Shown in pieces: positions 9,241-20,294 of a stretch of DNA of 64,000 bases. The notes below the pieces were generated by a model. That model did not search any database and was not told where the DNA came from. It saw only the letters and a program-made list of their open reading frames with translations. A program made the translations under genes and the position numbers. Numbering within the stretch: the stretch's first letter is position 1; the number at the start of each line of letters is the position of its first letter. Source of the DNA: Limnomonas spitsbergensis (Eukaryota > Chlorophyta > Chlorophyceae > Chlamydomonadales). The DNA lies in NCBI GenBank assembly GCA_037349105.1, contig JAYJMM010000097.1, positions 2,170,001 to 2,234,000 on the forward strand. Reading direction: 5' to 3'.

Positions 9241-11796
9241 GTGACTATGAAGCAGGCTCGTGACGTAGTTTACAGATGGAACCCGGATAGTAGGGACTTT
9301 TACGTTACAAATTTATGTACGTCTGCCTCGGTGGCGGAACATTTTGGAGCCATGTATCACCTTTCTGCATCAGTGCATGAAGTCTCCCAAAACTTTAGCC
9401 GTGCTATTGAGTGTGCCCTTCTGGATTTACATAGATCGCAGGGTAAAGGTGCTTGCTATCCCAATGAGTCTAAAGTTATCAAGCAGGATAGGCCTTGCAA
9501 TACTTGGTATGATGACCGGTGCAAAGCTTCTAGGAAAACTTGTTTAGTGGCTGCCCAGTTTTGGGGTGCTGGTTCAGGAGAGGTTAAGTTGGCCATTAGG
9601 GAATATCGACGTATAACTCAGGCTATCAAGCGTGAATGGGAGGGTGTACGAGCAGCGGATGTACTGTCAGATCTTCGGTGCCAGCCTAAGAATTTTTGGT
9701 CGGCTTATGGCAGTAACAGGAAGATCAGCCCCCTCACAGATGTGGGGGATTGGACTGAATACTTTAAAAAGCTGTTTGAACCTTCAGAGCATGTGCCTTG
9801 CCACAAAGCTGGGGATGAGACTATTCAGGCGTGTTTATTTCCTCTTCCTTTAGAAGTTCATCTTTCTCAAGCAGAGCACCTAAATTGTGTATTTACGGAA
9901 GCCGAGATTGTGAAAGCTTTGGAAAATACTGTGAATGGAAATTCTGCGGGTGTTGACGATGTCCCTATGGAGTTTTTGAAAGACGCGGTTATTGTGACTC
10001 CTAGGGGAGCTTTTTCTCAAGAGAAGCGGCAGTATGTTTTGGCAAATCAAATTACGTTTTTGTTTAATAGAGTTTTGGCAGACAGTTACCCTAAGGAGTG
10101 GGGCATCGGAGCACTCGTTCCGATACCCAAGCCAAAGGGCAGTCCTGCAATCAAAGACGATTATAGAGGTATTGCCGTTGGAACTGCCCTATCCAAATTA
10201 TATTCCCTCGTCTTATTGCAACGTCTTGATTCTTGGGCAGAAAGTCAGGGTTTCAGAGCCCATGGCCAGGCAGGTTTTCGGCATGGACGGGGAACACCTG
10301 ATAATGCTTTCATTCTAAACCACATTATTGAAAAATACCATTCGGAGGAAAAAACGATTTTTGCTGCTTTCATTGATTTTAGGAAGGCATATGACTGCAT
10401 TGACAGAGATTTATTGTGGCGGAGTTTACAGAGCATGGGTGTGCACGGCCGAATCTTAGGAAGTTTGAAGGAGATGTATCAGGATGTAAAAAACCGTGTA
10501 CGGGTTGGTGGTAAACTGGGAGATAGTTTCTCCTCCTTTATGGGTGTTAAACAAGGAGACCCACTGTCCCCTCTATTGTTTGGCCTGTTTATCGACCGTG
10601 TCGAGAAGTTTGTCGCAAGTGAGTGCCCTGATATTGGCGCCCGTCTTTCACATGCTTTGGTCAGAGTTTTACTTTATGCTGATGACCTGGTGTTATTCGC
10701 TGAATCGCCGGATGATCTGCAAAAACTTCTTGATGCTCTGCATATTTTTTGTCGCCACAATGCCTTGACAGTCAATTTAAAAAAATCTGAAGCAGTTGTT
10801 TTTAACCAGAAATATTGCAGTCATTTGGCATCTCTGTCTTATGACGGAAGCGTTCTTGATATTAAGCCCTTTTTCATCTACTTGGGTATGTTATTTGATG
10901 AGGCAGAGGGTATGAAGGGAGCAGGTAGACGTTGTGTCAACAAAGGGAGGGCAGCTTTGTATGCCATGGTCCGGAGATGTCATGAGCTTGACATACACAA
11001 TGTTCACATTAAATGTCATATTTTTGACTCTTTGGTGAAGCCTATTCTGTTTTATGGGTGTGGAATTTGGGGACCAGGTCTCCTTGTGAAAGGAGTCGGC
11101 TTGACAGATACTGGTTTCTCTAGAGATTTGGATGTAATTCACAAGGGTTTCCCTAGGCAGTGTCTGGGACCTCGCAAGTCTGTGGCCGAGTATGTTCTCA
11201 TGAGTGAACTGCACCGTGAACCCCTTATCTTAAATCTTTTTCAGCAGACCCTGAGTTATTGGAATAGAATTAATCTGAGGCCTGACAATGACCTTGTGAA
11301 AATGGCTATGCAGGAAACTTGTGATTTGGCGAAGGCTGGCACTTCACTTTGTTGGGCTGGTTTTCTGTCTACGATATTGATGACTCTGGGTATTGATTTA
11401 TTGACTGCTTCAGCCAATACCTCTTTGGATATTGAGGTCTTTGTGAATTCAGCTAGGGATCAGTGGCTTTCCAAAATTTCCAGGGACATACCACGGACGG
11501 CCCTGTCAGTACGTGCTACTCCTGACTCGGAACGCTCGGGGTTCAAATTGTTTACGTTCTCTAAGTGGTTCCAAATGAAGCGTGATGTGAAGGAGACTTT
11601 CTGGTACAATTTGAGTAAGCCTAGTATTATTTTCGCTGTAGCCCGGTATCGGTACGCAAATGGAGTGTGGGGCAAACTAAATGCTGCGGATTCTGCATAT
11701 GTGTTCTGGAAGAAATTTGATTGTTTTATCTTTCAGTGTATGATGAAAAGAGAGAATCATCTCAAAACTTTGCCAAATTTCCTGTCTCCCCCCTAA
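9241..11796 (+). CDS. Non-LTR retrotransposon reverse transcriptase (copy 1, zinc-knuckle deleted)
   Basis: A continuous frame of 851 codons; the first in-frame ATG is at 9247. Reverse transcriptase blocks are clear: FAAFIDFRKAYD near residue 377, GVKQGDPLSPLLFGLF near 435 and LLYADDLVLF near 478, with the YADD catalytic pair. The N-terminal 230 residues are a typical linker, with no apurinic-type endonuclease. Compared with copy 2 (22606-24964), the C-terminal part lacks an in-frame block of 207 bases that encodes a Cys/His knuckle. The junction cggtatcgg|tacgc shares cgg with both edges of the missing block, so a microhomology deletion is likely. The protein would make cDNA at a nicked target, but loss of the knuckle and endonuclease suggests this copy is not autonomous. 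Confidence 0.9.
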   Translation: MTMKQARDVVYRWNPDSRDFYVTNLCTSASVAEHFGAMYHLSASVHEVSQNFSRAIECALLDLHRSQGKGACYPNESKVIKQDRPCNTWYDDRCKASRKTCLVAAQFWGAGSGEVKLAIREYRRITQAIKREWEGVRAADVLSDLRCQPKNFWSAYGSNRKISPLTDVGDWTEYFKKLFEPSEHVPCHKAGDETIQACLFPLPLEVHLSQAEHLNCVFTEAEIVKALENTVNGNSAGVDDVPMEFLKDAVIVTPRGAFSQEKRQYVLANQITFLFNRVLADSYPKEWGIGALVPIPKPKGSPAIKDDYRGIAVGTALSKLYSLVLLQRLDSWAESQGFRAHGQAGFRHGRGTPDNAFILNHIIEKYHSEEKTIFAAFIDFRKAYDCIDRDLLWRSLQSMGVHGRILGSLKEMYQDVKNRVRVGGKLGDSFSSFMGVKQGDPLSPLLFGLFIDRVEKFVASECPDIGARLSHALVRVLLYADDLVLFAESPDDLQKLLDALHIFCRHNALTVNLKKSEAVVFNQKYCSHLASLSYDGSVLDIKPFFIYLGMLFDEAEGMKGAGRRCVNKGRAALYAMVRRCHELDIHNVHIKCHIFDSLVKPILFYGCGIWGPGLLVKGVGLTDTGFSRDLDVIHKGFPRQCLGPRKSVAEYVLMSELHREPLILNLFQQTLSYWNRINLRPDNDLVKMAMQETCDLAKAGTSLCWAGFLSTILMTLGIDLLTASANTSLDIEVFVNSARDQWLSKISRDIPRTALSVRATPDSERSGFKLFTFSKWFQMKRDVKETFWYNLSKPSIIFAVARYRYANGVWGKLNAADSAYVFWKKFDCFIFQCMMKRENHLKTLPNFLSPP

Positions 11797-12046
11797 CTCT
11801 CTAAGCGGTGCTCAATCGAACTCTTTTGCACCCACGTCATGTTTTATGGCTGGGGCTTATCTTCTGCACTATGGGGTTCATTCCCACGCCACTGTCGTGG
11901 TTGTGTGCTAGTTGCTTGCCCAGGGGGGTCACTGGTTTTCGCTTTCTGTCCTAGTGTATGAAGTGCCTGTACCGGTTTACGGGCACATGTCCCATGCATC
12001 AAGTGTGATGCTCTGTTGGACTGTAAAAACTTCACAAAACTTCACA
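9241..12046 (+). mobile_element. Non-LTR retrotransposon copy 1 with 3' UTR
   Basis: The ORF is followed by a roughly 250-base 3' UTR (ctcttttgcacccacgtcatg.. to ..acttcacaaaacttcaca) that recurs after copy 2 and in three further fragments (37.7, 40.9 and 46.7 kb). The shared end at cttcaca defines the family 3' terminus. No clear target duplication was found. Confidence 0.85.
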
Positions 12047-12052
12047 TTATCC

Positions 12053-12120
12053 GAATGGGACAGTTGGGCGCACACGCGGCCTAGCCTTTTTGAGCGGGGC
12101 CCAGAGGTGTCATTTCATTG
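12053..12120 (+). mobile_element. Short retroposon copy (CATTG-end family)
   Basis: It contains cagttgggcgcacacgcggcctagcctttttgagcggggcccagaggtgt and ends tttcattg, followed by AC. It lies directly behind the 3' end of retrotransposon copy 1. No clean target duplication was seen. Confidence 0.6.
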
Positions 12121-12819
12121 ACACTTAATAATCACCCACTTATAGAAGTCACCATCGCTCAGGACAAGATGCACAAGGGCCATTTGGCATCAGGTGACCT
12201 CAATGGCCTGCCTTACATCTCCTCCTTAAGACATGCCAGGTCTGAGTATTAAGACCCATCTTACAGATACTGGTAACGTGCTGGACATCCTCAAATAAAA
12301 AATCCATGCCAGATAAACAAGAGAGGCTTCTGCCTCAACCCTCTTTACTGCAACGTACAAGAAAGTGATCATAATGCAACAAGCTCTGCCGCTGGGGCGA
12401 CTGGCCAGTCGAGGCTTAGTCACCATCGGTCCAGAAGAGGCTGCCTAGGAACGCCCAACAGGTGGTGGGTGCATACAAGAAAAGACAAGAAGACGACCTC
12501 TCCAGCCTCCACTCTCTACATCCACAGCTTTATTATTGGCAACTACCGTAATTGATGACCACATGCCTCTCACCTGCCTTCACCGATATGTCACAGGCAA
12601 CACTAGAAAATCCCAAAACGACCATTTCACGAAGCACTGTGGCATGTGGCAAGTGGGTGCCGCTAATGGTCACGGGTCCCATGCGCCCTTCATCGCCCCG
12701 AGGACTGAATCATCGTTTGCTTACCAGGAGGTCCAGCCACTGCATTCAAAATTGCCTCTCAGGTTTCATCCACAGCCGAATCCCATCCAGAATAAACTGT
12801 CAGGTACTGCTAAACTGCT
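12121..12819. other. Spacer downstream of the phosphatase gene
   Basis: This is the presumed 3' flank of the minus-strand phosphatase gene ending at 12820. No exon or defined repeat was recognised. Confidence 0.3.
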
Positions 12820-15800
12820 TTACATGGATCCCCTCATCTTGGCAAATTGCCGCACAAACTCAAACTGCTCGGATGTCTCTGGGGACTTGGACCTCTCAAC
12901 ATCCCCCCGCGTGTCGTACCCCCGCTGCACGCGCTCCAGGGCCTCCTCAAGCCCTGTACCATAGGCTGAATGAAGCAGGCAGGCCCCTACAGTGCCAGCG
13001 CGGCCGCGGCCACCCCTGCAGCGGAAACAAAAGGCATCATTAACACCAGGATCAAAAGTAATCCTCTTCTTTTCTTCCATCGGACAGTTGGGCGCCACGC
13101 GGACAAGCCTTTTTAGGCAGGGCCCAGAGATGTTATGTCATTGACGTTACACCAGTAGCAATCATCCAGTGGTCGCCAACGGAACTCTATCAGGGGTTCA
13201 TTGAAGCTGGGAGATATCCCACGACTTCAAAGATCTCAATAGGGTGCCCTTCCACGTTAAAGTGTAGGGTGCTTCAGCTAAGATTCAGTAAAGGCATTAT
13301 TAATACCAGTATCAACTATCAATCATCAAGTGGTCTTCATGGAGCTCTGTCGGGGGTTCATTGAAGCCGGGAGATAACCTACTACTTCCAGGATCTCATC
13401 AATAATAAAGTGCGTTGTTTGCCAAGGATCGACACCCCTAACGGTACTCAGATTCTTGCTGTCCAGCAAGTAGACAAACAAAACCTACAAACTGTGCAAC
13501 AACCCATACTTCCGAGGGCGATGAAAGCTCTTTTTTGCCATTCTTGAGGTAGGGACTCCGTAAGATAGAACAGGTCGAAAAGACTGAAGAGTAAAAAAAT
13601 ACTGATACCGCATATTTTGGGAGGGGTGCACCCACAAGGGAAAGTACGTAGTAGGAGGCAGGGAGTCATCTGGGAAAGGTCAACGTTGCAGCATGAATGC
13701 ATCCACACAGAAGAGCCTTTTACAATTGAACCCAGCAGTGCCAATCAGAGGAAAAGAGAAAAGTGAGTGGAAGGTCCTGCCGAAGAGCATCACCGTTCAA
13801 AGCTACGGTGAAAGCTTTTCCTAAGGAGTGTGTAGCCAGTGCAGTTTCTACTATCACACTCCTTCCCTGCTCGCTTCCAACCTCTCAAACAGCCCAATCC
13901 CTGCTCCCACCAGCAGTGGATGTACAGCTTCTCGCCAGCTTCCAGCCGTCGCTGCAGATCCGCCAGCAGCGTCTCCAAGGCCGCCATGTTGGGCAGGCCC
14001 AGGTCCACAATGGGAGAATGCAGGTACTGGAGCTCCTTGCGTGCGACAGCTTGCTTCTGCATCAACAAGTAACACACCATAAGACCAGGGGATAAGACCG
14101 GGCATGAGACTTTCGTTCACCTTCAGTACCCTGCAAAATCTTATTTGATTGGTCGGATACAAGATTTTGCAAGCCTTGGGGAAGTTTAAGCCTTTGGAAG
14201 TTTGAAATTTTGAAGTCAAACCGCTTCTTTTTGAGGGGAGTAGAAATATAAATACCAGACATGAGCTGATACAAGGGTGGCAATCCACGGACTGAATAGC
14301 TCCTTCCACACCAGTGCTCGCATCTGCAGCGTCAAGCAACACACAATCAGCACAAAACCTGATTGGACTCCATGGCCTCGATGTTGGGAAGGCCGCAGGC
14401 CCAGGTTCGCAATCAGACAAGAGAGGTACTGGAGCTCCTAGCACTCTGATGCTTGCATCTGCGGCTTTGAGCAAGGCACCAGTGGTAGAGAACATAAAGA
14501 TGCGAGATTACGAGGGCCTCCTTAACATGGAGGCCAGTGTCCACAATGGGAGAAGGGAGCTACTGGGGCTCCTTGCACTCCGCTGCTTGCCTTTGCGGCG
14601 TCAAGCAACAGACAATACCGGTAGGTAGAAAACATAAATGGATGTGAGGGCCCCCGTGTTAAGGAGGCCAGTGTCCACAATTGGAGCAGGGAGGTAATGG
14701 AGGTACTGGGGCTCCTTGCACTCCGCTGCTTGCCTCTGCGGCGTCAAGCAACAGACAATAGGTAGAAAACATAAATGGATGCGAGGGCCCCCGTGTTAAG
14801 GAGGCCAGTGTCCACTATGGAAGAAGGGAGGTACTGGAGGCACTGATGCACAACAGCTTCCTTCTGCAAAGACACATGGAAAGCGTGGGCTGAGTAAGTT
14901 ATCCACAACTTTGTTCTTCCTTTAGAACTAATGACTCAATTGATCGTGAAGTTTCGGCCGAAGCATGGGACACAGGTGGCACATCAGATGCTAGTATCGA
15001 TTTTGTGAAGAGGGGAGAGCCCTCACGGCAACCCATAACCCCAGCGGGAGCATAAACCTTTCCTCCTTCCAAGGAGATATGCAGGCAGGAAGGGACAGGA
15101 TCAGGCTCTGGTCCAGGAGATTCGGGACCCCACATGAGGTTCTCGTGGCTACGGTATCAAAGGTTGTCAAAAGATAGGATATAACCTTCAAAAATAGGTG
15201 TAACCTTCAAAGATAGGTGTATACTTCAAAAATAGGTGTAACCTTCAAAGATAGGTGTAACCTTCAAAAATAGGTGTGACCTTCAAAATAGGTGTAACTT
15301 TCAAAACTGGAAATTTCTCGTGTAACACTTCAGCCTGCAGGCCAGGCTGGTGACCGCACGTGGTTGGGTGATAAAAGGAGATGCCAAATATGCTGGAATG
15401 GAGGGGCTGCGTCAGACAGCGTCCGCGCAAGCCATGCGGATTGAGGCCAAGGCTGATAGGTCCATCTCTGCCTTATGATGCAGGCAGGGAGGGAACTGTT
15501 AGGCAGGGAGGGAGGGAACTCTTAGGCAGGGAGGGAGGAAGGGGGCTGTCCAACAGCTTCAGGGCAAAACATGACCAATCAAGGCCAATGTTCATGCCCG
15601 CTGATGATGGCTGAGGGTTTATCCTGCATCCTATTTTTATATGCCATATCCTGCTTTATTAAGGTGCGTGGAGAGGCCTGTGATTGTTGTACATCTGCTG
15701 CATGACTTATTTTGTTTTTGTTGCTCTTCCTACACCCTACAACCCTTAACCCTGAAGCCTTAACCCTAACCTGAGCTGTATCCATGCCGCATGGCATCCG

Positions 15801-18800
15801 CAGCACTCACCTTGGCCTTCGGCAGGAACTTGTCCAGAGCTGGTGTGCGCAAGGAATGGAGAGCCTCGATCTCTTGAGGTGGCCTGCAAGGACAGTGGGA
15901 AAGGTAGAGGGGGCTGAGGAGATGGGAGGCGGAGGGAGCTGAGGAGATGGAGGTAAGGCTGCTCATTCTCATGCTGCAGACTTTGAGCCCAAGGTAGAGT
16001 GATGGGCGAGGATATAGAGGCGGGAGGAGGTGGGGGGAGAAGAAATAAGGAAAGGGGGGAAGGCAGAAGAAGACTTCAGTCTCCGGTGGATGCCTGTGAG
16101 CACCGCAGCATCGCTTCCATTCAGCTCCCATTCAGCTCCCATTCAGCTTCCATTCAGCTTCCATTCAGCTCCCATTCAGGTTCCATTCAGGTTCCATTCA
16201 GCTTCCGTTCAGCTTCCGTTCAGCTTCCATTCAGCTTGCGTCATCCTGCAACCCCTGCTTCGGACACATCGTGACCCCTCTTTGCGTGCGCTATCAGATT
16301 AAAACAGATGTAAATGCCCCGTGAGCGCTGCAGCACTGGTTGCAGTCAGCTTTGGATACAACGCAAGTATGCTACCCCTTTTTGCGTAGGCTACCAGATA
16401 AAAACAGATTGACATGCCCTGTGAGCACCGCGGCACCCGTTGCAGTCAGCATTGGAAGCACTTCAGTCAACCCCATAAGACATCTACTGCTCTGCTCATA
16501 CGTCATAGATACAAAAATGCAGTGTGAGGAAGGGACATGAAGAAACATTTGGCAACCGTACAGTGCTGGCTACCAAGCAGCCAAACGCTGGACCTTAAAA
16601 CGTAACCCAGGTGTTCCGCAGAGTCCTTCAAGTTAGCTCTGTCTTCACCCTATCATTTGCATGACCTTGCCCTAGCAGGAACTGCCGTGAACGCCATAGC
16701 AGCGGCTAAACTCGCTCTATACTGTTTGTGAGCTGGTGCATGCAGGAGTGCTTGTGACATTCCATCGGTATGTCAAGAGAAGTCTCGAGGGATACGCCAT
16801 AATGATCAGGCAGCCAGCCTAACGGTAACTGTGCGGGTGTGGCTTCGGCCCAGGCTGCGCTGTTTCCTTAACTCGCACGCCTCCCACGGGGCGCGTCGGA
16901 CGAGACCAGACAGCGCTATGCGGAACAAGCAAGTGTGGAAGATGGCAGCCGAGGGCAGAGTCTTAGATGCGAGATGATGACCGCCTCGCATGTGGCAACC
17001 CCTGCCGTGTCCGCCCTCCATTACCGTAAAACGGGATAGGGTCCGCGCACCCCTGTTGAGAAGTAATAAACTAATAAATCAAATTTGCCGCGCAGTACCC
17101 TACTCCGCGCACGCACAGCTAAATTTGTTTTGAGCTCTTGTTGTGCCGGAGTTCGTACTCCGCCTACCGTACCCCCAAACTAGTTGTTAATTATTATTCT
17201 GTCGAGAACCCCTCCGCGCACCTCCAAATATAAATTAATTAACGCAGAGTCAAACCGATTTTAGGTAAGTGAGCACCTGACCACCTTCAGCAGGCTGCTG
17301 GGCGGCTGCTGGTCAGTAACTGAATAACCGATGCACAGGTCCAGCCCGACAACCTAGAGGTCCGATAGGTGCGCAATGCTCAATTGCTCACTGGCCTACA
17401 GCCGTCAGCCCATGCAGTAAGGCCCGATCCACAAGGCCGCCACAGCCCTAGGCCTTGATGTAGCTTAGCTGTAGCTGAGTCATCCTTTAAGCAACACCGC
17501 CTCTCACCCATTAATTGCGGCCTGGATGAGGTCTGCAGTGGCTTTGTACGGCAGGAAGCCCTTCTTGCCCGCTAGCGTCAGCTGCTCCTGTGGAGGCAGC
17601 TCGTCCTGCACAAGCAGGCAGTCAGAAAGAAAGAGATTATGTGACAGCCAATTTCCATTTTACAGTGGGCGGCCACCACTGGGCCGATGGGGATAAGAGC
17701 CTTGACCGGCGCGTACTGCACGACAAGACAGTCAGAAACAAAGACGTAAGGAACCGGAACGGGTCTCTTTTTCTGCACGACAAACCAGCTTTGGGTAGTG
17801 GGGGCCAGAGGGGTGAGCCGGGAGGCCACCACAAGGCCGATGTGGATAAAACCTTGACAGCAGCCCAAGCAGTGGGGCTTGCAACACCAGGTCCACCAAA
17901 CCGTTGATGGCCGCAGTGTCCTTTCGGTGCAGCTGGAGTCACTAAATAAACAGATGTGGGATTGTGGGCATTCCATTAGTTGCCGCTTTTATGTCAAATC
18001 CCTTTCAAGAGGCGGCTCTGTAAGAGGAGATTCCATTATGGGCAGTGATCGTGCCGCTTGGACAAGAGGATCTAGATGTGTGCAAGACATGCATGCAGAT
18101 ACTTGTTGTATTGTGCATGTACACTACAGGCTCATCCTGCACAAAGGACCAGGCAGTCAATGAGGTGTCCTACCAGCGTCAAGACATCAACTCGTATGGC
18201 TGTTTCTTCAGGCCAGGTAGTGGCACTAGGGGGGAAATGAGCATCAATCTGACGGGGCAGGGGAGGGGTGCTAGCCGGTCGTCAGAAGACAAGAAAGGCG
18301 ATATCCTCTCCTGGCAAGTGTCCCCTAGTCACTCTTACCCCGGAGTAGAAGAGCTTCCTGGACAAATAAGATGACAAGTACCTCCAGCCTTTGGCACCCT
18401 AGACTGTAAGGGCATCATGTGTATGCAAGATGCTGCAGAGTGGGCAGCTGGACACCCACTCTCTTCATAACATCACGTGACAGGCCAGGCACATGCAAGC
18501 TGGTGGGCTATGGGGCGCGTATCAGGTGTCCCTCCGACCTCTTTGGTGGAGGTTGAGGGGTGAGGAGGACGTTTTGCAATTGATACTTTGTTGCTACCTG
18601 TTCCTAAACCCTTCGACTCTTATTAATTCTTCTAGGCTGCCCATCCATGCTCTCCCTCCTCATGAGGATGCAGGATGCAGGGGGGATGCATATGCATGTG
18701 TGCTCATGCGACACATAATTTCGACATAACATTGAAGTATGCAAGGTTATGCAATCTTGATATATGGGGTCGCGTGTCACAAGTAATAGTGCACAATTCT

Positions 18801-19461
18801 AAATATGCTGTTGTGCTCATAGGAGCCGTCATGCCCCCCTCATGCGTCAGTGTGTGCATGTAATCATGCCTGCATGCATGCGCTGTGTGGCCATCCACTC
18901 CCACATCAGTTTACCTGTAGGCACATCATGGTGGAGACACAGAGCCCCTCCTTCAAGCACCGGTGTATGCTATCATGCATGCCTGCATGCGATGTCTGTC
19001 CATTCACTCCCACATCAGTTTGCCTTAAGTTACATTATGGTGGGGACATAGAGCCCCTCCCTCAAGCACAGGTGCATGCTATCATGAATGCCTGCATGCG
19101 ATGTCTGTCCATCCACTCCCACATAATTTTACCTAAAGGCACACGATGATGGGTACACAGAGCCCCTCCCTCAAGCACCGGTGCAAGCATGCAAGCATGC
19201 CTGTCTGCCTGTCAGCATGCATGCGCCGGCTGGCGTCCCACTCCCATATATATTTACCTGAAGGCACACGAAGGCGGAAATACCGACGCCCAGTATTTCA
19301 GCCAATTGCTCCTCGCCTTGCTCTCTGCTGTGGCAGCGACTGCGTTCGACAAACGGGTACCTGCCAAGCATGACGTGGCCCGGCACCAGCCAGTTCGCGT
19401 AGGGCCGGAACGTGTGCCACTCTTCATAGCTGCCTGTGAACATCCGGTGTCGCTTCATCAT
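12820..19461 (-). CDS. Protein tyrosine phosphatase (HCX5R class), five exons, 238 residues
   Basis: Rebuilt minus-strand exons: 19461-19258, 17605-17508, 15883-15811, 14056-13911 and 13015-12820. All introns are GT-AG and all phases match, giving 239 codons with TAA at 12820. The N-terminal part reads NWLVPGHVMLGRYPF and GVGISAFVCLQDELPPQE. It is followed by ELQYLHSPIVDLGLPN, which supplies the likely general-acid Asp. The P-loop HCWGGRGRAGTVGACLL (Cys followed by X5 and Arg) is split by the intron between exons 4 and 5, and a C-terminal SPETSEQ block follows. This order is that of small plant/algal/bacterial PTP-like phosphatases, which hydrolyse phosphotyrosine or related phosphomonoesters via a Cys-phosphate intermediate; the true substrate is unknown. 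The start is the ATGATG at 19461, but an upstream exon cannot be excluded. Every intron carries tandem repeats, several of them copies of the adjacent exon edge. Confidence 0.85.
13083..13143 (+). mobile_element. Short retroposon copy in phosphatase intron 4
   Basis: It contains gacagttgggcgccacgcggacaagcctttttaggcagggcccagag and ends gtcattg. A diverged duplicate of the surrounding intron at about 13285-13400 lacks the element and gives an approximate empty site (..ttaataccag|tatcaa.. against ..ttaacaccag.. and ..ttacaccag|tagcaa..). Confidence 0.6.
13150..13410. repeat. Duplicated intron segment next to phosphatase exon 5
   Basis: The segment caatcatccagtggtc..ggggttcattgaagctgggagata (13157-13212) recurs as caatcatcaagtggtc..ggggttcattgaagccgggagata (about 13319-13376). 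The flanking aaaggcatcattaacaccag near the exon 5 acceptor recurs near 13285. The acceptor-proximal intron sequence has therefore been tandemly duplicated. Confidence 0.7.
14310..14880 (-). repeat. Array of degenerate copies of phosphatase exon 4 edge
   Basis: Four to five tandem units of about 132-146 bases each contain gaggccagtgtccacaatgggag..ggctccttgcactccgctgcttgcctctgcggcgtcaagcaa. On the minus strand this matches the start of exon 4 with its acceptor (..gatgcag|AAGCAAGCTGTC..CTCCCATTGTGGACC). At least one copy has an in-frame stop where exon 4 has codons for a Leu-Gln-Tyr run, so these are pseudo-exons. Confidence 0.8.
15180..15310. repeat. 20-bp intronic minisatellite (aaccttcaaaaataggtgt)
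   Basis: About six copies of aaccttcaaaRataggtgt at a period near 20 bases, inside phosphatase intron 3. No coding signal. Confidence 0.85.
16085..16470. repeat. Nested repeats in phosphatase intron 2
   Basis: A 10-12 base unit (cattcagcttc / cattcagctcc) is repeated about ten times at 16117-16238. A larger unit with gtgagcRccgcRgcacYYgttgcagtcagc and gctacccctttttgcgtaggctaYcaga occurs about three times across 16096-16470. Confidence 0.7.
17041..17270. other. AT-rich tract resembling algal organelle DNA
   Basis: A low-GC stretch with islands such as tactccgcgcacgca, gtactccgcctaccgtac and aacccctccgcgcacctcc between ttaattaat-type sequence, unlike its neighbours in the phosphatase intron. 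The style matches palindrome-rich plastid/mitochondrial spacers of volvocine algae; a nuclear organelle insert is inferred. No organelle gene is visible. Confidence 0.3.
17606..17910. repeat. Duplicated acceptor-side sequence of phosphatase exon 2
   Basis: The intron sequence directly at the exon 2 acceptor, ctgcacaagcaggcagtcagaaagaaa (17606-17632), recurs as ctgcacgacaagacagtcagaaacaaa (about 17716-17742) and partially near 17776. Accompanying blocks ggccaccactgggccgatggggataa and ggccaccacaaggccgatgtggataa are duplicated too. Confidence 0.7.
18885..19265. repeat. Tandem copies of the phosphatase exon 1 donor edge
   Basis: Units of about 108-125 bases with cactcccacatcagtttacctgtaggcaca..tggggacacagagcccctcc(c/t)tcaagcaccggtg are repeated three times before the real junction cactcccatatatatttacctgaaggcacacgaag at 19240-19273. 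On the minus strand each copy reproduces CTTCAG|GTAAAT with changes. A tgcatgcatgc-type microsatellite accompanies each unit. Confidence 0.85.
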
Positions 19462-20070
19462 GCTTCTCTTTATTTGAATCCGGCGCGGCGAGACGCCGTG
19501 ATCGCTGCCAGCCCGCCGGCTCTTCGGGGATGGCAGCGATCAGCCTATAAGCTGCGGTAGGGGAGATATACTTACTGTCTAGTGGTTGCAGCTTGGGCAG
19601 TTGCGTAGCCTGGTTTACCGCTGCCCTGACACGCACCAAGGCAGTGCGCCCCTGCTGAGACGACCGGTTGGCACATGCCCGGAAGGGAAGGCACCGCAGC
19701 TGAGATGTCCGGTGGCAAACGGACATGGTGACTTGCCCCTGCATCCTCTGAAATTTACTGATTGGATTGAACTGTTGAGTAAAGCATGCGAGGCACGTCA
19801 GCAGCCAGGTTCGGACCACATTGGGTGGATCACATCAGGTGCCGAGTCGAGTCGTGCACTACCGTACGTCTGTCATCCGAGCATGTCATTTAAACAGTGC
19901 CGTATTCCTCGACTCACACAGCGGCAATTTCGAACGCAGAAGACGCACACTCGCACAGTCATGTACACACTAAGTGCCTCAATACAGGGGCAAGGTTTAC
20001 CCCCTACACCTGAGGCTTACTCCTGCCAAGTCTCCCTAACCTACCCGCAACATAGAGTGATATTACTCCA
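19462..20070. promoter_or_regulatory. Presumed 5' flank of the phosphatase gene
   Basis: This lies upstream (minus strand) of the phosphatase start. An open minus-strand frame continues through 19819 in another phase, so a 5' UTR or an additional exon may lie here. No specific promoter element is recognised. Confidence 0.25.
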
Positions 20071-20082
20071 TGATCCCATACG

Positions 20083-20294
20083 AGGTAGCACAATCCGGAT
20101 ACGCTACTGCTCCATGCGTACTATCGCGTGGTTGCTGAAGCCGCCCCCTAAGGCGTCAAAGCCGCACGTGTGCCATTGTGAAAATGTGAAAAAAATTCTG
20201 CATGGTGAGCCGGATCGGAGCAGGATTGCCATATCCGGAGCGGAGCAGCGATCCGCTCCGGATACGAAACAGGTTTTGCCGTATTGTGCTACCT
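20083..20294. mobile_element. 212-bp TIR element (MITE)
   Basis: Inverted ends AGGTAGCACAATCCGG (20083-20098) and ccgtattgtgctacct (20279-20294) match at 15 of 16 positions. They are flanked by tgatcccatacg (20071-20082) and tgatcccatatg (20295-20306), 11 of 12 identical. A target duplication of about 9-12 bases points to a Mutator-like or related superfamily. The interior has a second palindrome around ccggagcggagcagcgatccgctccgg and no transposase. Confidence 0.75.
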
